Origin: Phorcus lineatus
Taxonomy: Eukaryota > Mollusca > Gastropoda > Trochida > Trochidae
DNA length: 64,000 bases
Assembly (NCBI GenBank): GCA_921293015.1
Contig: OV121081.1
Location: 28,523,158-28,587,157, forward strand
Reading direction: 5' to 3'
The notes beneath the pieces are model-generated. The model was not told the DNA's origin. It searched no databases and saw nothing but the letters and a program-made list of their open reading frames with translations. Shown here one piece after another: positions 1-11,240 of this stretch (positions are counted from its first letter, which is position 1; every line of letters begins with the position of its first letter). Both the position numbers and the translations under genes were made by a program.

Positions 1-49
1 GGATGTAACCATCTCAACAACATAATGATATATTCAAGAGTGCACAGAA

Positions 50-350
50 TTATAGGTTGAATCTCTTATCTAATGCACTATGTTTTCTGTCTAAAAAACA
101 TTTCAAACAAAGATAAATCCTTTCATTATAGCAAGAAAACTATTGAAACACATAAGGCATTTTCATCAGAATTGAAAAACTTAAAGTTGTGTTTTATTTC
201 AATAGATGTCATGTAATTTAACCATCGCTTCTGGCATCGGATTAACACTTTGATGAATTGAGATCATTGATGGATGTAAAAGTGACAAGACCAATCATTT
301 GTATCAAAAGGGCTTAAACCTATTATGTAAAAAGCACAGGCGGTTTCTTC
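50..350 (+). repeat. Recurring array module, copy 1
   Basis: Non-coding module of about 300 bp that starts with a GGTTGAATCTCT-like motif and continues with CTTCTGGCATCGGATTAACA, then GATGTAAAAGTGACAAGACC, TATCAAAAGGGCTTAAA and a GGCGGTTTCTTCAT-like end. Diverged copies in the same order and strand lie at 9857-10186, 15240-15700, 20725-20925, 24424-24960, 26705-27225 and 40380-40800. Function unknown. It marks the start of the repeated units in this window. Confidence 0.7.
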
Positions 351-744
351 ATAGTAGTAATGATGGATAGAGTGCTTTTGAGAAGAAATATTTTTATCAT
401 TGCCAAAATATTATGTATTATTCACATGAAATGCAGATAATTAGTTTCGTTTGATTTTGTTAATGAATTATATGTGTATTAAGTTTTGAAAAGCTTAAAG
501 CAGAGGTCTGACTGTGCAGACTAAATGAATATTAAGATTCGAATAACCAACCTATCAAACAACTCTTCTAAAACATAAAATGCTTTTAGCCGTTATTAAG
601 ATAATGAATTATAGTAGAAACGGAAAATTTGACAGGGTGACATTTATTTTTTCCACACAAAATTGTTTTTGAAATTCTATTTACCAATATTCAATTACAA
701 TCTTCAATTAATCATTGCATGAAGACCTAGACGACAATATGATG

Positions 745-1600
745 ACAAATGATATTGTCTTTGATAAAAGTAACGTATATCCGAAATCCTGTTTTCCTTT
801 CAAGATAAACAAAGAACTATTTAAAGATGTTTTAGGAGAACAAATATCAATTATTATTCAGACCATTTTATTGGTCGTTGCTAACAGGATCTTAGGATAT
901 TCATTAAATTAGTCAAAGAATCAAATGAATATAGCTCTGTTGAAAAGTTGAATCTTTCATAAACTCCAAAAGAGCAAAGGAAGCTGTTTTAACTACTAAA
1001 CAACTGTGACAAATGAAGACAACATCAATGTAATTGTGTATCAGCTGATGTCCTTACATGAAATTCCTTCTAGCAAGGTGATGTTCTGGTAGAGCCATCA
1101 TGTAATATTTCATCTTTACTGTTCAATTTTTAATATGACTTGTTGTAGTGTTTTGGCACAGACAAATACAACACACTACTTTCTCTTTATATTCTGATGA
1201 TTGATAACACATTGATGATTATTTTGAATTCAAATTCCGTTCATATCCTTCAACAGAGTAGTATACATTATCCCTGCAGAAGCCTATCAAGCTGAGTAAA
1301 AGAATGACTTGTTATATCATAAAGAAAGTCATAAATCATGAGAAAAATATAAATATGAAGGACACTCGGTACTGTTATACGTTTTAGGAAAACGTAAAAT
1401 TCTAAACTTCATTTCAGAGAAAGTGAAGTGAATCTTCATGACATCTCACAGTGATTCAAAGTGAGAAAATACAATATCGTATTACCCAACAAATGACAAA
1501 ATTTATATCTTATCTGAAAGACTTCTAATTCATAACTCAGAAAAGATTTGACTATAAAGCAATGCAATTTACGTAATGTTCAATAAATTGATTCATTCAA
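745..1600 (+). repeat. Duplicated block P1, copy a
   Basis: Aligns by eye, with many indels, to 18815-19920 on the same strand. Shared landmarks in the same order are TATATCCGAAATCCTGTTTTC (about 778), TTAGGAGAACAAATA (about 831), AAGCCTATCAAGCTGA (about 1281) and GACTATAAAGC (about 1550). No credible protein is encoded; the short open frame at 715-912 is not maintained in the other copy. Confidence 0.65.
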
Positions 1601-2999
1601 TTAATACATATCTGTACCTATTGTAAGATTATGTATGCTAGTATGAAATGGTTATAACCGTATTAAAAGTGTCAACAAGCGCTGTACAAATGCTTAACAA
1701 AAAGTGTGTAATTTTTTCAAGTGTAGTGCAACTATTATGTAAAATGGGTTTAGATGAAGATGAATAATCAACACATTTCTATAACATACCTGGTACTGGT
1801 TTATACTGATGATATAGTGCTACAGGAACCCATTTTGCAGGTATCTATGCAACACTTGGATTCCCAATGCAAACCAAATGAATTTCTTCATTATCTTATA
1901 AAATTGTCATTCAAAAATTATTTTTTTTATTCAAGTTGTCTAATTTGACCAAACATGTGCCAAATGATATTGAAATTATGATTTATATCTATAAGATCAT
2001 CTCTTTTTTAATTTCAACCCCCTGGCTATTTTAGGGAATGTCACATTTTGTATTAGCATACGAAATATCTGTTCCTTATATATGTTGTGTAAAAATGACT
2101 TATACACAAAATGCTCGTAAAATGTTTTGCTTAGAAATTGTGAGTTATTAAAATTTTCGAAAACTTATTATTTTACTTAGGAATTATTACACAGTGAAAA
2201 AAAATTTGTTCAGCAACTATAAGCAGAGCTTCATTATGTTCAGTATCGAAGGGACCAATTGATCCGATGGAGAACGCGCTGACCACTGCGCTATTTCGCC
2301 CCACCCCCCTTTTTACGAATAACTTCCCAACGTTGCTACAAACGGGTACGTAACTTTAATAACGTCGGGAAAGGATGTTGGCCAAATAGCACATATAAAT
2401 TATCAGATTAACCATTTTAGAAGCTATATTTGTTCGGCCCTTGAGTTGAGACAATATAAAGGAACTCAATCCTCTTGTTTCTCTATCTTCTAATTACATT
2501 AATGCTCCAGGCTGTGAATACTGCAATAACAGTTGTAGCCTAAGGTAATTGTACCTAAACAGCATCCTATGCTTTGGTGGTCCCTACCTTTCAACTGAAT
2601 TGTTCTGAATTGCTAAAGGCTGGTACACCAGTTTTTTTTACTTGGACACTTGATAAATGTCTGAACAATATAGCATTAATGACGAACGTCTGTAAGAAGT
2701 TTAATATAGAAGTCTAAATGTCTATAAATGGGCGAAAAAGTGAAAATGTAGCATTCAAGCAAACTTATATTTGAAATAAAAGGTGTCGTCTGAAGTTTTT
2801 AATTATTACCGTGCGACCTTCTTCTCCTTTTATATACGTAACATAAACAGTTGACAACAATCGTCATTATTGGTTATGTGTCATTCGAAGTAAATAGCAG
2901 TGCTGTTAAATTTAAGTGTCACATTAAGACTTCCTGACGTATAATGTCGTAACACTTTCAACTTTAACAAGAAGCAGTAACACAGTTTTCCCTTAACAC
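1601..2999. other. Intergenic, no gene seen
   Basis: AT-rich sequence without a convincing exon. The only structured piece is the tRNA-like fragment listed at 2255-2330. The short plus-strand frame at 1754-1948 has no recognisable domain and I do not call it. Confidence 0.6.
2255..2330 (-). repeat. tRNA-like SINE head fragment
   Basis: On the minus strand the stretch contains GGGGCGAAATAGCGCAGTGG followed by TCAGCGCG, a good match to a tRNA D-arm with a pol III A box (TAGCGCAGTGG). The T-arm/B box side is degenerate and there is no complete cloverleaf, so this is a SINE head relic, not a tRNA gene. Confidence 0.5.
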
Positions 3000-3240
3000 A
3001 AAGACTGCCATTTAAGCAAGATATTAGAAATTCTCGAAGGTCCTTCAAATCAGTTTGTGCTGTCCTTACTACCAGTTATTGATTCTGACACCAAGGGACA
3101 TTTAGATGTTCACCCAGAATTCAAGGTCATCTACAAAAGACAAACATGGAATGAAACGGTTTCATGTTATCACATGTATACCATTGACATATTGATACTG
3201 TGTTGTGTAAGCCCACGTACCTCACCTTGACATGAAATAT
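3000..3240 (+). repeat. Duplicated block P2, copy a
   Basis: Matches 11000-11240 on the same strand. Shared strings include GACATTAGAAACTCTC-like, the CACCCAGAATT-to-GGTCATC stretch and the GGCTTCAT-like segment followed by ATCACATG. Non-coding. Confidence 0.65.
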
Positions 3241-3785
3241 TCTTGATCACTTTGTGCGTGAAGAAAACTCATATTTGTACTATTTAACATAATCATTGCC
3301 ATTAGATATGTTACACATGACTCAAAATATATTTTTTAAAGTCGAAAGATGCAAAATGTCATATAAAGGTTAGGAATGTAGAATGTTCAGAAATACGATT
3401 CGACTGATAACATATAAAAATTAGATATTGGATAAAGGGAATCATTACATCAGGATAAATGTCACAGCTTGACTAAATTTCATGGGCAATCTATCAGCCA
3501 TGTTGAACAGTCGAATCTGTAATCTGTAATCAACCCCAACAGCGAGTCAAAGAGCGGTCTCAATTAAGAATAATTTCATTTAGCTGTGGATGATCTTTTT
3601 GACTTTGTCGACACACGCTTTCAATTGCTGAACCTTTGAATCTTACGATGAGATATAATCAAAGTCTACTTGGTCTTATAAAAGGAAAAGCCTTTGTCGG
3701 TTACTGAAATTATGTAATTTTATTAATCTTAAAGAATTGCATCAACCAAAGAATTTGGTGTGAGCTTTAACTTATGTTATTATTC

Positions 3786-4194
3786 CAGTCTGATTAAAAA
3801 CGACCGTGTTCCGAGGACTAAAAATATTGACTCTATCGAGATTCGAACTCTATCTGTCTAGGCTATACTCTCCACATCGGTTTGAAGACAGCCTCATTGC
3901 TCGCACGTGCTGACACCAGTTTAGCGCAGACAAAACCTAGTCATCAGCGAACCAATCACATCATTGCGTTTTAAAAAAGGATAGTGGCGATCAAGGTAAA
4001 CAAATGGTAAACGGGAGTTACTTGCCCCTAGCTACTGATACCGAAATTTTTTGCCACATTCATTGCGATTGGTTAGCTGAGTTTACGTAAGAACGTGCGC
4101 TACAGTAGGCCTAGACAGATAGAGTTCGAATCTCGATAGAGTCAATATTTTGAAACTTTTATTCCTCGGAACACGGTCGATTTTAATCAGACTG
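3786..4194. mobile_element. TIR element (MITE/foldback) with target duplication
   Basis: Two arms of about 85 bp are inverted repeats of each other. The left arm starts CAGTCTGATTAAAA at 3786 and the right arm, read in reverse complement from 4194, starts identically; they share CGACCGTGTTCCGAGGA and ATTGACTCTATCGAGATTCG, differing by a few substitutions and a gap of about 10 bp. The same 10 bp, gttattattc, flanks it on both sides (3776-3785 and 4195-4204). If the terminal C is counted as part of the element, the duplication reads instead as 8 bp, ttattatt. No transposase lies inside the 409 bp. A 9-10 bp duplication would suggest a Mutator-type origin, 8 bp a hAT- or P-type origin. Confidence 0.85.
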
Positions 4195-5477
4195 GTTATT
4201 ATTCTATATCCTCTACGTTATGAATATGTCTATGTAGATAATAATTTTTTTCTTACAGTTGTGATAAAGCAGTTGCTTGATAACGTCTTAGCCAAAAAAA
4301 CATCCGTACTACCAATGTTTGAAATACCTCTATAACAGTAACGTTATTTAGAAAAAAAAGAAAAGGGACACTGAAAGAACCCTCTAACCACTCATAGGTA
4401 TTTATGATTAAACCATACAGAAACAAATCAAATGTCGAGTTGAATTACTTTTTTTATTCTCTCCCCAATGAAATTTTACACCGTAGGGGATATTTCAATA
4501 CAGATTTTTTATACTAGTTGGTTTTAGGAAAGATATGATAATGATATGTACAGGAAGGCAAGAAAGGTTTATTGCTGAAAATATGTAGATTAAACAACAA
4601 CCGAAAGCTGACTTCCTGCACCGTTCAGAGATTTTTCATTTACATGATTTCAATCAACTTCATAGGAGTGACTTATCACGTGTAACTTATCAGTTGTCAG
4701 GGAAATCTCATTTGATGAACAAATGTTCATGTTCATATTGTATATACACTGAATAAATAAAGAAAATAGATGAGAAATAATGGTACACTTACAATGTATG
4801 AAAATTTTGTAGCAGATCAAGATAAAACATGACTGGGAAACGATAACTTTTATTAGATAACTCGTTTCTTATAACTTTCTTCATAACATAGATTGCCGAA
4901 AAGGAAATGCAACACAGAGAAGTGTTTGCACAGAAACAGACATGTTTGAGAAGGAGCATGCACCAAATTATCAAATCTGTTCCACACTGCTGATCAGACA
5001 TTTCTGCAAGTTTCCTTGATTACTGTTTGGAGCAATGCGATGATTCTATTATATATGTTAAATTATAAAAAAAACAGCAAATAACTTAACAGGATTCTAT
5101 AGTTAGAGGTTCTTCTTTATTATAATTGATAACATCTTGGATAATAATCAATGAAACAATGAAATACATTGTCATTTAAAACCGAAAATGTTATGCTAAT
5201 CATTCACAATAGATATATAGATCATCCTCTGATTCAAATCAATCCAAATAATGTTGCAAAATGGTTTTGAAAGTGTTATACGCATTGTGTTTGCGATGAC
5301 AGATTATTATTTAAAGCACACATGGAACTTAACTCAAATATTGTGTAATAAATTTAACATATCATCTTATTAAGGAGTACTAGTAAGGAATGAAACTATG
5401 ATTTTGATTTTGTTGCTGTTTGGAATTGAATATGAACACAAAACACTTTAGCTCAATGAGGGTTAAAATCACGGGAG
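4195..5477. other. Intergenic, no gene seen
   Basis: AT-rich, with many stops in all frames. The short minus-strand frame at 4789-5001 has no signal peptide, domain or splice context that would support it. Confidence 0.55.
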
Positions 5478-5605
5478 ATCTGACACAAACGATGGCTGTC
5501 ATTCATGAATGCTCTTGATGAAAGATGAAATTGAAATTAGCTGATTCAGCTGAATGGATGGAACATCATGAAAGATTAGTGACTGTTATCACTCCATTTA
5601 TCTAT
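5478..5605 (+). repeat. Duplicated block P3, copy a
   Basis: Nearly collinear with 12405-12535. Both carry ACACAAACGATGGCTGTC, then TTCATGAATGC, then an AATTAGCTGA motif and a GTNATCACTC-like end. Non-coding. The Tc1 element starts 130 bp further on. Confidence 0.75.
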
Positions 5606-5733
5606 GAAAAGACAACGGTGGTTTCATTTTCTTCTTCGTTAGTTTTTCTTTCAGCTTGCGTTTTATAGTTTAATAAACTACACGAAAACTAACGAAGAAT
5701 AAAATCTTAAAAAGTTACTGTTATTTGTTCATA

Positions 5734-7084
5734 AACTCTTCAAAAAAAGAAACTTGACATTCATGCGAAATTGATTTTTTCGAAATAGGTAAAAAAAAAT
5801 TATGATACATACCTGTAATTTAAAGAAAGGCTTGCTCAAAAGTGAAAATTTACCAAAAACAGTGGCCCAAAAAGTTTACGTTGTGTTCAGGAACGAAAAC
5901 GAGCGATTCGTCCAAATGCATTTTCTGCCAAAGCACGTGCAGCATGGGATCATGAAGGTTTACATGCAGACACGTCTGCTTTAGGGGTATAAAAAGGCAT
6001 ATCAGGTGCTGTTCATTCAGACTACACAACATCAGTACAGCGACCTGAAGAATGCCAAGACTGAACAGAGCGCAATGCAACAACGCTATTGGCAGACTGC
6101 AAGCAGGAGCGACGCAGCGAGATGTTGCAACACACTTTGGCGTGTCCAGACAGACCATCTCTTCATTGTGGACCCGTTTCAACACTCGAAACAGCGTTGA
6201 TGATAGGCCAAGGTCAGGCAGACCAAGGGTGACTACTCGGGCCAAAGATCAGTACATCCGACTGCTCCACCTTCGGGAACGCACCAGGACAGCAACGTCA
6301 ACAACAACGCAGAAACCAGGCCTGCGTCGAATTTCCGATCAAACGGTACGCAACAGGCTGAGAGAGACTGGCCTTTTTTCACGACGACCGGTTCGACATC
6401 CCGTTTTAACGCAACGTCATCTGACGGAACGTCTCCAGTGGTGTCAACAAAGGATGAGATGGGCACGTGCAAGGTGGAGAACCGTTCTCTTTACTGATGA
6501 GTCCCGTTTTCTGCTTCGACGAAGTGATGGACGAGCACGTGGATACCGACGTTGTTCCTCACGTCAACGTCCAAAGTGGTCTCTTACAGCAGGACAATGC
6601 TCGACCACATGTTGCACGTGTTTGTCAAGACTTTTTACAGCGTAACAATGTCAAGACATTGCCATGGCCAGCCAGGTCACCAGATTTGTCACCAATTGGG
6701 CATCTCTGGGACGAACTGGATCGACGCGTGCGCAGTAGGACTCCACCACCCAAAACACTTCCAGGACTTCTTGCAGCACTTCAGCACGAATGGCAGAACA
6801 TTCCACAGGCTGTGATTGACAACTTGATTGCATCCATGGGTCGTCGGTGCCAAGCAATAATCAATGCCAATGGTGGCCATACCCGATACTGACATTTGTG
6901 CACCCCTGTGATGTCGAAACACCTACGAACCTGTGCATTTCAAGATCATGTTTATTCTGAATAAAATTTACTGAACAGAGATCTTCAAACAGCGTTTTAG
7001 TTTTCATTTCAATGTTTAACTTGCATCTGTGGTCTTTATATTGAACTTTGAAAATCAGTGTCAAGTTTCTTTTTTTGAAGAGTT
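5734..7084 (+). mobile_element. Tc1-family DNA transposon, full-length but defective
   Basis: The ends are perfect 26 bp inverted repeats beginning AACTCTTCAAAAAAAGAAAC (5734-5759 and 7059-7084), flanked by the TA duplication expected for Tc1/mariner elements (5732-5733 and 7085-7086). The 1351 bp body holds one transposase reading region in sense orientation. Identical ends suggest a fairly recent insertion, but the transposase is broken in two ways (see that entry), so this copy could move only with help from an intact relative. It sits between duplicated blocks P3 and P4; the sister unit at 12.5-13.7 kb has no such insertion, so it came after the duplication. Confidence 0.95.
6052..6892 (+). 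pseudogene. Broken Tc1-type DDE transposase
   Basis: The reading starts at the ATG at 6052 (MPRLNRAQC). The N-terminal half shows a helix-turn-helix DNA-binding segment (RDVATHFGVSRQTISSLW, residues 24-41) and a basic GRPR linker, then the first catalytic aspartate in LFTDESRF (codon 6496-6498). Shortly after, around 6550, the frame shifts: the remainder, with the second aspartate in QQDNARPH (6593-6595) and the closing GGHTRY at the stop, is in another frame. Only 97 nt separate the two aspartates, where the family has roughly 90 residues, so about 60 codons, including the usual GG-x-VMVWGG segment, are missing. The third catalytic residue, normally E 34 residues after the second D, is G here (SPIGHLWDEL, GGG for GAG). 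The product would be inactive. Confidence 0.93.
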
Positions 7085-7289
7085 TATTTCTGAGTGATCC
7101 ATTGTAAGTTTATTCCATGTTGTTCTGAATTTGCATCTAGTTATGTAGAATAGACTGCAGTAATTACTTGTGACATATGACAGTTTCTTACTTTTGTGTT
7201 TCTTTGAACTTGAAGCTGAAAAGTGCAATTTGAATATTTAGAGGCAGATTACTCTATAAGTTCTAGAGCTTGATTGAAAACTCAGCCAT
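7085..7289. other. Short intergenic stretch
   Basis: AT-rich spacer between the Tc1 element and duplicated block P4. Nothing specific is visible. Confidence 0.5.
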
Positions 7290-7460
7290 ACTTATCAGGC
7301 GATACTCCAGAACCTTCAGACATGATTGGATTAAGAATCTGTCTTCTGTTAACGTTGTATGTCACATCAAACAGATCTCTATTAAATATGTGATTATATA
7401 CATTAACAATGTCTGTATCATTCAAAAGCAGGAAAGTTTCACTGCATCGTTGCTGAAGCT
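7290..7460 (+). repeat. Duplicated block P4, copy a
   Basis: Matches 13712-13880 on the same strand through CAGAACCTTCAGACA, then GATT-AGAAATCTGTCTTCTG, then GTGATTATATACA. The open frames over both copies do not share a reading frame and are not supported as genes. Confidence 0.7.
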
Positions 7461-7806
7461 TCTAAACTTCTAAAGAAGCTGGAACTTCCAAACAATATTT
7501 GAATTTATGAAAACTAATGTTAGCAACTAATTGGTATTGTTCTTATATGGTTCTATGAGTTCTGTGATATTTCTCTCGATATCTTAAATTGTGGTTAGAT
7601 TGATACAGCAGTACTAAAGGCAACGACTAATGTGAAACTATGACCAAAAAAATAGACTTTCAAAAGAGAAATATAGAGACATATTTATTTTGTGTGTAGT
7701 AAACCTTGCTTGAAGTAGAGATTAAAGTAAAGATTAGTCTCCTGCTTTTCAATTATGCTTGAAAGGACAGTCCTATCGAGATAATTTTTTTGTGAAAACA
7801 AAATTA

Positions 7807-8019
7807 ATGGGGACATTCCAGTTTATACATATTATCTTATTAGTTCATGATTTTAACACAAGTCAGCTCAGACATGCTACTGAGGGTAATATTGTAGATT
7901 TAAATTTTACAACTTTAGAAAGGAGAGCGCACTCTGTAAGAGGAACAATGAAATGTGAAACCATTCATCGGCAATACGAGTGTGAAAAGCATTGCTACGG
8001 CAATACAAGGTGTTGTTGA
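7807..8019 (+). CDS. Candidate small secreted cysteine-rich peptide ORF
   Basis: A 70-codon frame from the ATG at 7807. Residues 1-20 are hydrophobic and resemble a signal peptide. A polar middle section (21-46) follows with a dibasic RR at 39-40, and the last 24 residues carry five cysteines spaced C-8-C-3-C-5-CC, ending in CC at the stop. This signal / propeptide / cysteine-rich layout is that of secreted peptides, including molluscan hormone-like and toxin-like peptides, but an odd number of cysteines and the lack of any splice, promoter or sequence-family support mean it may be chance. I recognise no family. The 213 bp are somewhat richer in G+C than the flanks. Confidence 0.25.
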   Translation: MGTFQFIHIILLVHDFNTSQLRHATEGNIVDLNFTTLERRAHSVRGTMKCETIHRQYECEKHCYGNTRCC

Positions 8020-8088
8020 TAAGTCTTGTCATAAATCATTTGTAAATGTGTAAACATTCTATCAATATTTTCTATATAGGCTAGTTAA

Positions 8089-8256
8089 ATTAGCAAGGGT
8101 ACAGAGCTTTTTCATTTTATTTCCCACCTAAACACGGTGCCGTACCAGACGCTGGTGGAATGGATACTTTATGCATTTCATCAGTACCCAGATGACAATG
8201 ATCGGTGTTTATATTCCGGACACCTGCCGAGAAGCTTAGGTAATTTAGATATATGA
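8089..8256 (+). other. Stop-free stretch, possible exon relic
   Basis: Fifty-five codons without a stop in a patch of higher G+C (8128-8235), reading through VPYQTLVEWILYAF and ending at TGA 8254. There is no ATG. A CAG lies before it at 8102-8104 and GGTAATT after it at 8238, both weak as splice sites. No family is recognised. Confidence 0.15.
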
Positions 8257-8767
8257 CCTTAGACGCCTGTATATTGTATTTGACTACATTAATCATCTTA
8301 TAGATATTTGTACATATGAATCACTGCAATGTGGTATATTAACGACGTAGAGAATGAAATAAAATTAATTATGATTAAATTGCTCCCTGCAAAATACGAT
8401 AAACTCGCATGATGTCGTCGCATATAAACACTGATGACTGGATATTGTTGTTTTTAGAAAAACTGACCCCTTTTTTAACCACGAACTACTACGAAATGGT
8501 AATAGATATGTCCACTCAAGAAAAGGAACATCATAGTTGTGTTGTTATACAGGGGTATCATTTCTTATCTTTAAGACACACATATTTCTAAAGCTAGAGA
8601 AGAATTCAGTAACAATTTAACATAAAGAATCAATCTTTTCTTTTTGTGTACATTTGCTTACGTTTGCTTTGTGTATATTTGCTTTGTCAACGTTACAAGA
8701 GCCATTACTAGCCTTAGCCTCTGCAAAGGTAATTTGGCTATTTTGCGGTATTTAGAACATAAATTAG

Positions 8768-9193
8768 TAAGGGTGCACGGTATTATCGGTATATCGGTAT
8801 ATCGGGATACAGAAACACCACGATACATACCGGTACAGTCTTCTGAAAATATCCAATATATTGGAGGATTGGGAATGACCAATTCCCGCTCCCGCGTAAA
8901 ATTGCAGAAAAAATGTTTTAAAAAACCCCAAGGATTTAACAGAAAGTTGTAAAGAAAGTGCGAACTTGCAAAGTGACATGTTAAGCGTACTAAACAGGTC
9001 ACTTAATTATCTCTCTTTACAAAACAACGTCCAGTTGAGCACTGATAACTGTTCTAATTGTTGTTATTAAGTCAAGAGAGCATGGAAAAGCTAATTTATG
9101 AAAAGTACCAATATATTGCAATATGTATTGCAATACGTTTTCCTGTATTGCAATATATTGCGATATGGAAATGAGGAACGATACCAATCCTTA
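8768..9193. mobile_element. hAT-type MITE
   Basis: A 426 bp element with short imperfect terminal inverted repeats (TAAGGGTGCACGGTAT at the left, TAAGGATTGGTATCGT read inward from the right) and a perfect 8 bp target duplication, taaattag, at 8760-8767 and 9194-9201. Eight-base duplications and T/CA-x-GG ends are typical of hAT elements. Inside are ATATCGGTATATCGG-like steps on the left and ATTGCAATA-type steps on the right. There is no transposase, so it is non-autonomous. The overlapping open frames (8644-8952, 8658-9002) are inside the element and not genes. Confidence 0.85.
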
Positions 9194-9856
9194 TAAATTA
9201 GAACCTAAATTGAATTTGAAAAACGTTTTTCAGATATGATGGTAATTGAAACCAAATGCATCTCCTGGGTACGAAACGGAACAATTCTTCAATGCTATGA
9301 GTTCAAGCCTCGTTGGATGTTTTTCAATTTGATATCAACAGATGTCACATTACTTTATCATTATTATCATATCGTTTTTATAAACAGAAAAAAATCCTTT
9401 CTGTTGAGATGCATAAAATATCAACAAAAATGTTATAGAATGGGATATCAAAGTATATTAAACTCTTTTGGGTACGTTCTGATTAGTCAATCGAAATGGT
9501 ATTTTAAACTAATCTTTTTTTATTGAAAAAAGTTTCAATTAAGTTGATGCGCATATCAAACCAACTAAATTTTAGGTAAAAAGCAAAAATCGGAAAAAAC
9601 GGGTTGAGACAGCAAGGCAAAGTGAGTTTGGCGGGTACCGAAGGTCTGAAAGAAATGGTATCCAGCTGAAAATAAGATTTTGACAAAATGATAAGCGTTA
9701 TTCAATCTTTCTTACGATATTGAATAACTATACATAAAATAGGAAATTACAAATCTAGATATTACAGAAGACTCTATCTTTGATAATCGACAAGAAATAA
9801 AAACTTTATCGTAATATTATGCTTAGATTTAATTTCAGGGAGTCGAAAAAAGAATT
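9194..9856. other. Intergenic, no gene seen
   Basis: AT-rich. The motif TTACGATATTGAATAAC near 9712 recurs near 14270 (CTTAAGATATTGAATAACC) and weakly near 590 and 16700, another sign of the repeated array. The frame at 9236-9526 has no recognisable features. Confidence 0.5.
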
Positions 9857-10186
9857 ATAGGTTTACTTTCCAATCTAATGCTCGACGCTTTCTGTATTAA
9901 AAGCTTTTGATTGCTTTTTCAAACAAAGACAGAAGCTTTCGTAATACACGTACATTAAGAAAAATGATGAAACGAATCTTGAATCTTCCATCAGAATTGA
10001 AAAACTTAATTGACTTCAAGTTCTCTGATTTCTATAGATACCATATAATTTAATCATTGCTTCTGGCAAGGGATTAACACTTCGATGAATTTAGATCATT
10101 GGTGGATGTAAAAGTGGCAAGACCAATTATTTGTATCATTAGGGCTTAAATATGTTTTATAAAGGGAGGGCGATTTCTTCATAGTT
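9857..10186 (+). repeat. Recurring array module, copy 2
   Basis: Best match to the copy at 50-350: TTGCTTCTGGCAAGGGATTA, then ACTTCGATGAATTTAGATCA, GATGTAAAAGTGGCAAGACC and GGGCGATTTCTTCATAGT follow in the same order. Confidence 0.75.
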
Positions 10187-10999
10187 GTACTAATGGATCA
10201 CTGACTGCAATATTGCATATTACTTGTTCACATATAAGTCGTTTGAACTGTTTGTTTGCATGTTGGAATTAGAATTAACAGTAACCATGACGTTATTTAT
10301 ATTTTTTTAGTCTAGATGTTGCATATTTACATCATTATCTCTCCAAAAAGGAACTAAGATAAATTTACACAATTAAAAATTATCAAATGGTCTAACGGGT
10401 TTAATGTTACTGACAATGATCCATATGAATACTACATAGACGAATATATCCTCCTACAAGCTATTAATATAGGGAAAAAAGATCAACCACCAATCTTCTA
10501 CAATGCTACCGAAAATAATGCAGTAGTCAGTCTGCTTTTGCAACCTGAAAAATCATAGTCAATTGAACAACTCTAATAGCATACAACTTTGCTAATTTAT
10601 ACACTTATACACACAACATCTGCCCTGCACTTGAAGTCAACCTACACGGACTCCGTTCTCCCTTTTTTTCGCTATGTCCTAATTAGAGCAATGTGCAAAC
10701 ATGTGTGTTTTTTAATGTTGTTTAAGCAATGTATCCACAACAGGTAGCTGCGTATTAATTGCTTTCAATGCTTTTGGTGGCCTCTTCATTTCAGCTCAAT
10801 TGATTCCACAAAACCTATTTTTGAAAAACAATGATCATAATAATATATGAATGTCGTAGTTAAAAAGAGTGTTAGTTATATCTTTTAGTTTGATGAAAAA
10901 AATCCGAAAATTGAAATGTCAGAAGTGGACATCTTGTCACTGAATTCCGATAATAGTTATTGTGCTGACAATACTATGTGTTTTATTTCCCATTACACA
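10187..10999. other. Intergenic, no gene seen
   Basis: Here the second unit goes straight on towards block P2. The P1 block that follows the module in the first unit is not recognisable, so it was deleted or has diverged beyond sight. Confidence 0.45.
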
Positions 11000-11240
11000 G
11001 TGGCTGCCAAATAAGCGTGACATTAGAAACTCTCAAAGGCCCTTTAAACTGTTTATGCCACCTATTCCTTTACCAGCTTTTTATTTCAATGTCAAGAGAC
11101 ACATTTATATATCCACCCAGAATTAGAGGTCATCGACTAAAGATGAAAATATAATGAAATGGCTTCATAAAATCACATGGTTACCCTCCTTGTAATAGTA
11201 CTGATCAACAATATCAATCGTGGCTTGTAGAAAACTCTAG
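11000..11240 (+). repeat. Duplicated block P2, copy b
   Basis: Counterpart of 3000-3240; the shared order is described there. Non-coding. Confidence 0.65.

Noticed and set aside
5850..6472. Minus-strand frames of 131 and 79 codons within the Tc1 element
   Set aside because: Shadows of the transposase reading frame on the other strand.
7290..7460. Conserved protein shared between 7290-7460 and 13712-13880
   Set aside because: The similarity is at DNA level with indels that shift the frame; only short peptide matches survive.
8644..9002. Overlapping frames of 102, 114 and 71 codons on both strands
   Set aside because: They straddle the hAT-type MITE boundary and have no domain; non-coding mobile DNA.
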